From Moringa oleifera (lineage: Eukaryota > Streptophyta > Magnoliopsida > Brassicales > Moringaceae), in NCBI GenBank assembly GCA_021397835.1, contig JAJFZO010000659.1:2046501-2110500 (forward strand): DNA of 64,000 bases, written 5' to 3'. A program made the translations under genes and the position numbers. Each line of letters opens with the position of its first letter. Position 1 is the first letter of the stretch. This document shows, one piece after another, positions 38,256 to 49,480 of this stretch. The notes below the pieces were generated by a model, which had not been told where the DNA came from, ran no database searches, and saw nothing but the letters and a program-made list of their open reading frames with translations.

Positions 38256-39480
38256 CGTTAATTTATTTGTTCCCACTAATTAATTAATTATTTTATTGTT
38301 TTCGGTTGCCGGGTTGAATTGGGAAATCTTTCCGTCTACACGAATAATTAAACCCAAAAAAAAAAAAACAGTGAAGCTTCTTTTTATCAAAAATGGAGAT
38401 GATAGATCTCCTTTTTCCTTCTGTTTAACAGCCTCTACGGATCCCCGCTCCAAGAAAAAGAACAGTCAAGACAACTATATGCGAGCATTACCTGGACGGA
38501 GAAACCATAATCTTCCTTTCGTACTACACAAGTAGTCGAAGGAACGTACTTATATTTAGTAGCAATAAGACAATACTGGATATAGAAAGGAAATATAAAA
38601 GGAAGAGGCAACCTGTTGAAAAAGAATGATCCAAGTCAGAGACTGCTAGCAAGCATAACAGTTGACAGGAACATGTGATTTCAATACCAGATATCCTATA
38701 TCTGATGGGTGAGTTCTCCCAATTTTCAGCCGCCTACGTGGAAAACTTCGCTACCTCCTCCAAATTTCGCAATCCAACTTGCAGTCAAAAACAGCACAAT
38801 TTACTATATATAACAACGTGTTCAAAGAAAACTAAAAAAGAAAAACTTATCTTGATTGGAAATACGAATACCCCTAGGATCCTCTCAAACAAAAATAGGA
38901 AATTCCAGGGGAGAGAGAGAAGCTCAGATGATCAGTGGAAGGACGGCTGGGGCTTGGATTTTCTGGGTTTGCAGTTGTGGCCCATCCCTGTGTTTTAGTT
39001 TGGTCCCTCGGTTTGAGACCGGTTAGGGTCCATCCTTGTGTCACAGTTCGGCCTCTCGGTGTGAGGCTGGTCGGTGATTTGGAGCTGAAAGTTAGCAAGC
39101 AGGACAAATTGCATTGAGCAAAACTAGATTGATACTTGATTTTTGCACCGGATATTTGTTTCAGTACAAGGAAAAGACATCAAAGGGTTGATCTTCATTG
39201 GTGACCTCTCTTATACTGAAATTAGAATTCTAATCAGATACTCATGAAAGTCCCTAAGAATTTTTTTGGAGATTTTGGATTCACTTCTTTTGAGTGAAAG
39301 CCTTCCTTTTATGACTATTTTGCTGCCTCTTTTATGACCAAATTTTGGTGAGGAATAATTCATTTTGAAGGGACAACTTTACAGCAACTACATTTTGAAG
39401 GGACAACTTTATAGCAACTACAGGAGAGTTAAATGGCCCATTTACAGCAGCTTTCATGATACTGGCATTGAAAGAGAAAT
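38256..39480. promoter_or_regulatory. ACS-A upstream region (putative promoter)
   Basis: Non-coding DNA upstream of the ACS-A start, largely repeated upstream of ACS-B. It contains ACGTGG near 38735 (G-box-like core) and a two-fold, ~50 bp degenerate repeat at about 38975-39080. A 30 bp direct repeat (ATTTTGAAGGGACAACTTTA type) lies at about 39361-39421 and is single in unit 2. Promoter function is inferred from position only. Confidence 0.4.
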
Positions 39481-40102
39481 TATTTTCTTTTTGAAGAGAT
39501 AACTTCCTTTGCTTTATCTTATCCCGTGTTAGGGTAGATCGATTAATTGTCTGTTTTTGTAAGTAAAATTTAGGAGTATGTTGTTATTTATTTAGTGATT
39601 GACTTTGCGGTTCGTAGAATTAAGGATCAAGTTTGTGAATGGATTGTAGTTTTAAAAATTAAGGACTACTTGAGAGTTGTGGATCTTATGTGATGCCTAT
39701 ATAAATGCAATTTAACCTAATAGAAATTAAGTATGGGTCTAACATTTTATTTCCTTTGTCTTTATATTAATTTCCATTTGTTTATTCTATAAATGTTTAA
39801 TGGTGACATAAGAGTTAAAGTTGTAGTTCAAATTAATGGTTTTAGCTACAACTAGTGAGTTAAGTGGTAAAGAGTTAAAGCTGTAGCGGTAATACAAATC
39901 AGTGGCTTCTTAAGCTTTTAGTTAAAGTATGTTAATTGAAAATTTTTTTGAGTCTAAGGAGTATTGGCATGTTATTGAATCTAGAGTGATAAAACTAAGG
40001 GCTAAAGTATTGACAAATATAGAAAAGGCTAAATTGGATGCCTTGAAATTGAAAGGTGACAAAGCCAAGAATGACCTCTTTCAAGCCATTGATTGATCAA
40101 CC
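39481..40102 (+). mobile_element. Truncated 5' part of a Ty1/copia element (unit 1 copy)
   Basis: Contains a leader with a TATATAAATG TATA-like box (near 39700) and the start of gag: FFESKEYWHVIESRVIKL, then KAKLDALKLKGDKAKNDLFQAID. The matching unit 2 copy runs on into the whole element, whereas here it stops at the duplication junction (40103). A TGA (ATTGATTGA) replaces the unit 2 codon CGA just before the junction. Confidence 0.75.
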
Positions 40103-40756
40103 TTAAATTTTACATCGATGATTTTAAAATAATTATTTAAATTGAAATCTTATATCGTGAATTTTGATTTTAAAATTTTTATATATAAAAAAATTTAACT
40201 TATCAATATAAAAAAATTTTAAAATTTTTTAACTCTAAAATATATTATTTTTTAATTTTATATCATTAAAAATATAAATATTCATAAAAAATAATATGTG
40301 AACACTTTTAATTTTGTTAAAACTAAAATCTAATTTAAACTAAATCAAAAAAATCGAATATACAATTAATGCAATTAATACATACAAATTTAAATTAAAA
40401 AATGAATTTAATTATATTTTATTTTCATATTCTAAGTAACACTTTAAAAATAAGGGGTGGTAATTGTTTGTGGCTGCAAGCTGAACATTATACTAGCCTA
40501 CCTGAAAGTGCATCATCAGAAGGAAATGGTGTTATTTCCAGAAAATTATCAATTATATAAAATAAATAAGCCAAATTTACACTGAGACAAGTTCTGACAT
40601 CATCAAGAATATGGGTGGGACTATCCTAAGATTGTAGTAAGAATAAGGAACCTGCTCTGGATTATTTTGTTGACAACAGATATGATAAACAAGCAATTCA
40701 AGAGGGGAAGAGATGCTTATTGACTGGTGAATCTTTAACTTTGGACCGATAGACTT

Positions 40757-41650
40757 TCAGCAATCTGCAAGTGCAATAAGCTGATCCACCACATTTGGAT
40801 CTGCAAGTGTGCTGGTGTCTCCCAACTCATCTAATTGCTTGGCTGCAATTTTCCTCAGAATCCTTCGCATTATCTTTCCACTTCTGGTTTTTGGAAGGCC
40901 AGGTGCCCAATGGATTTTGTCAGGTGCAGCAAATGCTCCAATCTACAACGTCAGACCAACCATAAAAAGCTTTAGCAAAAAGATTGTTCTTATTAGACAT
41001 CAATTAGGAGTCAACTTGCTCAATTTCATCATTACAAGTTAGAGTTCCAATTCTTTTCTTAATTTTTTTCTCTCCCACCTATAGCTTGTAATTTAAAAAA
41101 AAAAAATTAAAGGTATGAGCATTTGCAGAACCCAAACAAAGCTGCTGAACAATCTTTGAAAATGCAACAGAAGCATTGTAGAGTCATGCTAGCATGTAAT
41201 ACTGCAAAGTTACCAAGGAAGCCCTCAAAACTTGGTCAAATTCCAAGGATAAACTGACATGTTATAAAGAACTGTCATGCGAGAGACAAGGCACCAAGCC
41301 ATCTGTTATCAACAAGCAACTAAATGGACTGGGTAGAAAATTATTCAAAGCATGGATAACTCTCTCTGAGATGCTTAAGTATTCTATGGTGAAGAACCTC
41401 AGGATCAATATTGCAAAGAAGATGTCTGCTTACTGAATAAAGTTTGCTGTTTGCATAGAGAGACAACCAGTACACACCTGATTTCGCACAGTGACTATAA
41501 GGCTCTTCCGAAGTTCTTCACTGTAAGGAACACCCTCCACAACAGTAACAAATGCATAAATGCCCTGTCCTTTTACCTGACAGCAACAAAATATGAAAGT
41601 AGGTTCAGATATACTAGCCAAAACCATACACCTCTCTCTCTCTCTCTCTC

Positions 41651-41699
<49 letters not shown>

Positions 41700-44600
41700 C
41701 GCACATGCATATGTATATATGTACACAAATATAAATGGTACCTCATGCTCAACACCAACCACAGCAGCCTCTGCACATTGGGGATGAGATACTAGAGCAG
41801 ATTCCACTTCTGCTGTGCCAATACGATGGCCACTGCACATCATTAAGAAAATATCTAACGAAGTCACTGGAGAAGAATTGCATGGTACTTCCTAAAAATT
41901 AAAAACTTCGGGAAATTGACATTCGGATGTAAGGTCATATTGTAATAATCTTAACTTCAATACTTGAATTTTACTTCACATGCTTGTCCAAATATGAAGT
42001 GCTTAGCAGCATAATATCCTTATAAACCATTTACCTAACATTGATAACATCATCAACTCTTCCCGTAAGCCAGAGGTAACCATCCTTGTCCCTGAAATGG
42101 AGCCATGAGAATCTTAGACAATATAAAGTCCATTTAGCCTGCCTTCCAGGTAATAACATGACAGGTTAACAATAAACCACAATCCCTGACAAAATTTTAG
42201 TTATTTAAGTGCAGATGGACAAATCACAATTTAATATCAGTAATAAATGAAAAGAGTTTGTAGATTTTGTACAGTTCCTATCTTCGAGTTAAATACAATT
42301 ACACAGGGTAGTACCACCCTGGTGCTTTTTCTGAATAGAATACCATTTCATTTTCTCCCTCCCTCTCCCTCCATCTATTTATGTATTTCTACACACATAC
42401 AGACATGGAGTATACATCAGGAATAACTAACCCGCTGCAGCCACTGCAGCCATTGCCATTGCACTAGAAAAACAGGAAATTGCTTAAAGTACATGAACTT
42501 TAATTATCACTATAAAGAGTTTGGAATGCAACACACACAGAGTAAACACCAGGAATAACTAACCTGCTGCAGCCATCACCACTGAAGTAAAATCCAGGGA
42601 ATGGCTTAAAGTATGTGGTCTCATATCTTTCATGATCACCGTAAAGAGTTCGGAATGCCCCAGGCCATGAGCTTTTCACGCACAGATAACCACTGCACTC
42701 ACCTTCAATTTCAACGCCCTTTTCATCCACTATGACAGGCTACAGTTACACAAGGAGTAAGCAATTGGAGGAAGTAAAAGATTAATTAAATGAATAGCAG
42801 CTTGAGTGTCTGGCAGCATCTAACATAGGTTTGCATCACCAACCTGAACTCCAAAGAAAGGAAAAGTAGCAGAACCAGGCTTCTGGGGCCATGCACCAGG
42901 TAATGGGGTTATCTGCCAGGTAGATGTGGTGATTAGAGCCTTACCATGTGAACGGACATTTCTCCTAGGAATTTAGCAACAAATAAGAAAAGAAAATACC
43001 ATAGATCCACCAGTTTCAGTTTGCCACCAAGTGTCGGATATGGGGCATCTGGAATCCCCGACTACATTGAAAAACCACCTACAAGAAATAGGAACCATTA
43101 GAAAATTTTGTCTTCTTTGAAATACATTTAAACAATTAGCTAAGGAAAAAATTTAGTTGCGAACCTCCAGGCGCTTGGATTAATAGGCTCGCCTGCACTA
43201 CCAAGGACCCGTAGAGATTTACGAGAGTATCGGGTAACATACTGCATAATCAATAATAGTTGCCATCAATATGCTATGCATGAGAAGTCATTTCATAACT
43301 TCTGTGTGTGTGTATGTGCACCATACACACCTAAATAGAAAATAATTACATAGATAATGCTAGAATCAGAATAAAAAAAAAAAAAAAAAAAAGGAAAGTG
43401 GAATGCTTTCAATGTCAGATTCAAAGATTTGTCCTTCAATCTCCATGAGACCTAAATTAGGCTGAAGGATTTGCTAAAAAAAAAAAATGCTGCCCAAGAC
43501 CACGTGGTTTAAGCTATGACGAATTACAAGCCTAGCCATTTATGAGGTCCACTCATATATCAGGGAAGACATCATCTAATGGTCATATATTCTCATTGGA
43601 CACAATTTTTGGGGGATATCACCCCTGCAAATGAAAAGGATTAGATTCCCTGCAAATAACAAGGATTATAGTATATCTTGCCTCATCACCATCACGCATT
43701 AGAGACCGCACCAATGTTGGGGCCGTGTAGAATATTGACACCTTGTATTTATCAACAATATCCCAAAAACGTCCGGAATCAGGATAATTTGGAGCCTGCC
43801 AACATGTCCGTATGTCATTGTTAATGAAAGCACTTAAATTGAATAAGATAAAACCCAAACCAACCCAATTGGAAATGAAGCAAAATTATCATGTTTCCCT
43901 CCCCATGAATAATATACTTAAATGTTAAGCTAGTATAGGGCAGTAATATTGCATTTTCCACTCTGTAGCTTCTATCTTATTCATCTAGTTTAATAAAATT
44001 TAAAACACTCCTGTGATAACTTCTGCAGAATGATCTTCCTTCATATTGCATATAAAAAAGTTTGGCAGGTAGTCTTTGATTATAGTGTGGGTCAAAATTT
44101 CATCAACCCTCAATCCCGGTCTATATAAATCAAAATGCTGGCTTGGGATGGCAAGAATCTCACTCAAAAATATATCAGATCTTCCCTACCAAATCAGATA
44201 TTACTTCTGTATCCACAGTGATTTTCTGTTGTTGATTTCTAACAGTTCATGTTGATTACATAACATATTATTTGACCAAATCAATTCACAAAATGTGTTA
44301 CATACAAATATGGATATTCATTCCTTGTAATCTTTTCTACTTGTTAGTTTAAATTTGGCACATTGATTTTCCCTTTTTTTTTTTTGGGTGGTTTCCAAGT
44401 GCCCAAATTCTAATTATTTTTTACCATATATATATATGTATGTATGTATATATATTTTGAGAAGACCCAAATTCTAATTATGGAATGAAATGAATGACCT
44501 AAAACGCTTTCTCCAGTATACAAAATCTCTGTCCCCATCTAAATTTGTAAAGAATTATCTACTTTAGAAATATTCAAAAGATTACCCCTTCAAAAATAAC

Positions 44601-47600
44601 AACAGACGCTCCATTTAGCATGGTTCCATAAGTGACATAGCTGTGCCCAGTAATCCAACCACAGTCAGCTGTACACCTAAAATTAGGACATGTCTGAGGT
44701 TAAAAATACATATCAAAAGACAATTAAATTACAATGTAAGGATAAAGACAATAGCAGAAGTTGACTGTGAATGGATACCAGTAAACGTCCGATGGTTTGT
44801 AGTCAAATGCGTACTTGAACGTTGTTGCGGTGTAAACCATGTATCCTCCGGTTGTATGGAGAACACCCTTTCAAAGATTTATATTTGAACATGAAATATT
44901 AACAGAGATATAGTTAGAACCTTAAATTGTAAGGACCATACATACCTTTGGCTTTCCAGTGCTCCCACTAGTATAGAGCAGAAAAAGAGGATCTTCCGCA
45001 TCAACCCACTCCACTGCACAAGCTATCGGATATTTTGGAACGACATCCTGGAAGATATTACATAATATTAAAAGATATCCATTGTACTTCCAAATAGTGC
45101 TAACATGCAAACTACCATCCCATAAAGAGATTGATGCAAGGATACCGGATAAAGTGAGAAAACAAGCATTCTACGTGAGTACTTGTTTAGCATAGTCACT
45201 GACCTGCCACCATATGTCTCTTCCATCCTGCCATTTGGTGCTTTCTCTCTTCATAGCTGACTGATTTTCATAGGTTAAGCATACATCTAGTCAAAAAAAC
45301 AAGAAGATATGCCCTTTCTGGAGTTAGGTAATTGCCAACTATAAGGATCAATACAGCACTTAGGTTCCTTCATCTCGTGCAGCAATTCAAGAAGGCCAGA
45401 TGGATTCAAGAGAAGAAGAAGCAATCAAACCCATACGTTAGGGCTCAGCATAGTGGTTAAGGTTATTTTTACCTTAGCCACACAGAGCACCATGACATGC
45501 AGAGTGGAGCATGATTCTTGAAACCACTTGCCCGAGAAGGGGAACAATCACTGTAGATTTATATGATGATTGTTCATTACAAGTTAAAAAAACTGGCAAG
45601 GTAGCTATGACTCTTGCAATTCTGACCTCGTTTATAGTTTCATCATTCACACAAGAATTTTGGTTATCAGATCATTTACACAAGATTACGATGTCATTTG
45701 AAAGAATAGATTACGTAAAATGATACGATTCAACCTCAACCCATTTGAATCAGCAGACATGCAGGGCCCAAGCATTGGTGTGCACTTGAATCACAGGAGC
45801 TAGAAAGCAATGATATCCTAAGACTGGAAGTTCTTGTTGCTGTAATCGATCAAGTAAGCATGACCATGGCACATAAAATTAGATACAACGTTTTTCTTTT
45901 TTAAAAGAAAGTTATTTTCATCAAATTAATAGATCATGCATCAAAAGAATAGCAACAGATGAGGAGTTTTCAAATTTTATCTTAGCTATCGAGGGCATTA
46001 CAGTTTCGCAAACTTTTTCTTCAAAACAAGCAGGCTGTCAACAATTTTTCTGTTACAAAAAGTATAACATAGCAATTCAAGAATTGAAAATCAAGATCAG
46101 AAGAATGCAATCTATGGATTGCCAACAGTTTATCAGAGCAATAGGCTTCCACAATTTGGATCAATGAACTTAGAGAACAGATTGCTAAAGTAGTACCAAA
46201 ACGGTTGTAACTCTAGCCAACCTGTGAATGGTGATCACAATCTTTTGGCAGAACCTAGTTCTAGGCTTAGGACCTTAGGCTATCAGAATAAATGGTAAAA
46301 GAAGGAACTTGCAACAATGATGCATCGGACCAAAGAGTGAGAGAAAGAAAATCACAAGGAAATTTTGTAGTTAAAATTTGCTTTCTTGTAGAGAGAGCAA
46401 TTCTAAATGAACATGGGGAAGATAATCATGATTGAAGATCAAAGCACACAGAAATTACTAACCTACAGATATTCCATTTCTTGCAGATTCAATGAGACCA
46501 GCATCAACAATGTCTTTGAGGTGGATGAGCTTAGGACCTCTTTTAACAGCATTACAAGTTATGACAACATTCGGTTTGCAGTCCATGATTCTTTGTGCAA
46601 GAGATTCAGCAGAGAATCCAGCAAATACAACCTGAAGGGATGGAAATTGCAAAGAACATTGTGGAATGAAAAGTATAATTTAATAAAAGGTAAATAGTGG
46701 GAGGAATGCGAAGTATAATATTGTGTAAATACCGAGTGAACAGCACCAATTCGAGCACAAGCGAGCATAGCAATAGGAAGTTCCATTATCATGGGCAAAT
46801 AAACCACAACAGCATCCCCTTTTTTAACACCAATGTCTTTCAAGTAGTTCGCAAGCTGCACGTGATACACAAACTCAGCACCGTATCGACTGAAACGCTT
46901 TGCTTCTATGTTGAAATAAGAGAGATTTTGAGAGAATTTGGGACCTGGCAAACTTTGTGGAGCAGCTGGGAGTAAGTTAAAGTGGCATCACTACCAGGCT
47001 CATTGCCTTCCCAGTACAAGGCAACTTTGTCAGCAAGGCCATTTTCGATGCTTCTGTCCAAGCAGTTGTAGCATATGTTGGTGACACCACCCTTGAACCA
47101 CTATTTGGAAACAAAGTTAAATGGCTATACAGATAGACGATGACTTACTATGACAAACAGGAAGATAAAAGATCTACTACCCTGAAAGGGGGAAAAAAAT
47201 AAGAAGACAATGAGATAAAAAGAAAAAAAAAGGGAAAGCATTTCTTAAGAGGACAGATCAGGGTACCTCAATGTGGATGGTGCCTTTCCTAATGTCCAGA
47301 TTCTCAGAGTAGACTTGCTCTCCCCATTTATGCTTCCAGTAGAACTGAGATGCAATATCCGACCAAAATCCAGCGGGATCTTCAATGGACCTTTTATAGA
47401 TCTCTGCGTACTGATTCCCCAAACAGGAATCATATCATCCACAGAAGAAGATAATTTTCAATTTCTTTTTCTATTTCTTTGAACATATCATATGCTGCAA
47501 CTCTTCTTTTGTAGGGTGTGCATTCGGTTATTATGATTAATTCGATTTAAAATTTTAAAAAATCGAATTAATCGATTTTTTTTAAAAATTAAAACCGACC

Positions 47601-48372
47601 GAACAAGTAAAAATATAAAAAAATAACCGATTAAATCGAATCAAAATTTTTTCATCGATTTAATTAATAATTAAATTAATCAAAAATTTATTTAAATTTA
47701 AATTTTATATTATTAAAAAATAAATTATTATTAATAATATTAATAAAATTAATTAATTATTAAATTAAGATCAATTTTTCGGTCGATTTTAATTTTAAAA
47801 AAAATAACCAAAAATCGACCGAAAAAATTAAAAAAACCGATTTATAATTTGATTTAAAATAAAAAATTTTAAAAACCAAATCGAATTAATTGAAATCAAT
47901 TCGATTTATCGATTTTTTCGGTTTTAACCGAATTATGCTCACCCCTACTTCTTTCCTTTTCTTTCCTTTCATTTTAGAAAATTGGAGTTACAGCAATTGC
48001 ATACAAACAAAACCATTGACTCCCTCTCTTATTCCCTCTCACTACCACTACAATTGTAGTGCTAATGCTATCACTATTGCTGATACTACTGCAACTGATA
48101 ATAAGAACAATCATAACAACGGTTAATGAAGCACGAAGGAAAAGTGAAAGCACATAGAAGGAGAGTGAAACCTTTTGGGGAGAAGGAACCAGAGCCTGCC
48201 TAGAGAAGTCTTCGCTGGGGAAGACGAGATCATTCTCCTCAGAGGCAAGAGCCTCACCCAATATGACGGCGTTCAAATGGGAGATCTTACCGGCACCGGA
48301 CGGCAGACAGGTCATCGATTCCACATGCCTCAACTGATTGCATGTCTTGATATTGATGCCAGTAGATGCCAT
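40757..48372 (-). CDS. ACS: Acetyl-CoA synthetase B, tandem duplicate lacking the plastid leader (18 exons)
   Basis: Same enzyme as ACS-A. Exons, minus strand 5'-3': 48372-48172, 47410-47267, 47100-46945, 46855-46733, 46631-46463, 45286-45204, 45047-44946, 44867-44779, 44676-44586, 43795-43682, 43241-43165, 43078-43000, 42912-42844, 42739-42564, 42091-42035, 41832-41742, 41576-41478, 40942-40757. All exons after the first match ACS-A in length; 701 aa if translation starts at MASTGINIK. The ACS-A start is missing: ~70 bp with its ATGs is deleted and an in-frame TAG (48549-48547) replaces a Gln codon. Catalytic motifs remain, but changes include P444T, C466F, V510A (beside GEP) and F545S (TETGGF), in ACS-A numbering. 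It may be cytosolic or peroxisomal, or an early pseudogene. A 5' exon elsewhere cannot be excluded. Confidence 0.85.
41632..41698. repeat. (CT)n(CA)n compound microsatellite
   Basis: A (CT)n run followed by about 20 CA units in ACS-B intron 16. The matching place in ACS-A (31787-31820) has only short interrupted CT and CA tracts. Confidence 0.95.
42414..42532 (-). pseudogene. Relic duplicate of the 3' part of ACS-B exon 14, inside intron 14
   Basis: Counterpart of the relic at 32531-32648, with the same CAGGAATAACTAACCCG start and GAGTTTGGAATGC end. Its presence in both units dates the internal exon duplication before the segmental one. Confidence 0.8.
47511..47947. mobile_element. hAT-like MITE in ACS-B intron 1, 437 bp
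   Basis: Ends are GTAGGGTGTGCATTCGGTT on the left and AACCGAATTATGCTCACCCCTA on the right, which are inverted repeats with small gaps. Flanks CTTCTTTT (47503-47510) and CTTCTTTC (47948-47955) fit an 8 bp target duplication with one mismatch. The uninterrupted site is present in unit 1 near 37615-37630. The interior is AT-rich with 'aaccgaa/ttcggtt'-type words and no reading frame. Confidence 0.9.
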
Positions 48373-48549
48373 CCGAAGATGAAGATCGTTTCGACTGCTA
48401 CGAAATGGAAAGGATTGAGAAGGCGTTCGCTTTGAGATGACCCGTGACGGTTTCACTTGCGACGACTTATATCTGAATGCGACCACTTGAGCGTCGTGAG
48501 CTGCTGGGACACCAATACTATTAGATTTCTTATAAGAATGCAGTTGCTA

Positions 48550-49480
48550 AGGCCGTGCCTGAGGCCGAGCTCAATTGGGAAATCTTTCCGTCTACACGAA
48601 TAATTAAACCCAAAAAAAAAAAAAACAGTGAAGCTTCCTTTCATCAAAAATGGAGATGATAGATCTCCTTTTTCCTTCTATTTGAAAGCCTCTACGGATC
48701 CCCGCTGCAAGAAAAAGAACAGCCAAGACAACTATATGCGAGCATTACCTGGACGGAGAAACCATAGTCTTCCTTTCGTACTACACAAGTAGTCGAAGGA
48801 ACGTACTTATATTTAGTAGCAATAAGAAAATACTGGATATAGAAACGAAATATAAAAGGAACATGTGATTTCAATGCCAGATATCCCATATCTGATGGGT
48901 GAGTTCTCCCAATTTTCAGCCGCCTACGTGGAAAACTTCGCTACCTCCTCCAAATTTCGCAATCCAACTTGCTGTCAACAACTGCACAATTTACTATGTA
49001 TAACAACGTGTTCAAAGAAAACTAAAAAAGAAAAACTTTTCTTGATTGGAATACGAATACCCCTAGGATCCTCTCAAACAAAAATAGGAAATTCCAGGGG
49101 AGAGAGAGAGAAGCTCAGATGATCAGTGGAAGGATGGCTGGGGCTTTCATTTTCTGGGTTTGCAGTTGTGGCCCCTCCCTGTGTTTTAGTTTGGTCCCTC
49201 GGTATGAGACTGGTCAGGGTCCATCCTTGTGTTACAGTTCGGCCTCTCGGTGTGAGGCTGGTCGGTGATTTGGAGCTGAAAGTTAGCAAGCAGGACAAAT
49301 TGCATTGAGCAAAACTAGATTGATACTTGATTTTTGCACCGGATATTTGTTTCAGTACAAGGAAAAGACATCAAAGGGTTGATCTTCATTGGTGACCTCT
49401 CTTATACTGAAATTAGAATTCTAATCAGATACTCATGAAAGTCCCTAAGAATTTTTTTGGAGATTTTGGATTCACTTCTT
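48550..49480. promoter_or_regulatory. ACS-B upstream region (putative promoter)
   Basis: Counterpart of 38256-39300. Two deletions relative to unit 1 are visible: ~70 bp right at the original start codon, and ~67 bp near 48860 between AGGAA direct repeats. Otherwise the region is highly similar, so promoter elements are probably shared. Function is inferred. Confidence 0.4.

Larger units (their letters stand above)
30229..40102. repeat. Tandem segmental duplication, unit 1 (~9.9 kb, holds ACS-A)
   Basis: Sequence from 30229 is nearly identical to that from 40103 (for example AAATTTTACATCGATGATTT at 30231 and 40105), including introns, the 3' and 5' flanks of the ACS gene, and a truncated copia leader/gag start. 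The unit ends where the next begins, with TTA shared by both edges. Small indels distinguish the units. Confidence 0.92.

Noticed and set aside
39795..39815. Possible primer binding site (TGGTGACATAAGAG) for the copia element
   Set aside because: It only loosely resembles the initiator-Met tRNA primer site of plant copia elements, and the LTR end cannot be fixed, so it was not listed.
41430..41867. 145-codon minus-strand frame spanning ACS-B exons 16 and 17
   Set aside because: It is read-through of intron 16 via the CA/CT microsatellite. The true exons are 41742-41832 and 41478-41576, with splice sites matching ACS-A.
48453..48647. Minus-strand 64-codon frame as an alternative N-terminus for ACS-B
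   Set aside because: It crosses ACS-B exon 1 in a different frame from the enzyme and would need a frameshift to join it. It includes a poly-Phe stretch from a poly(A) tract.
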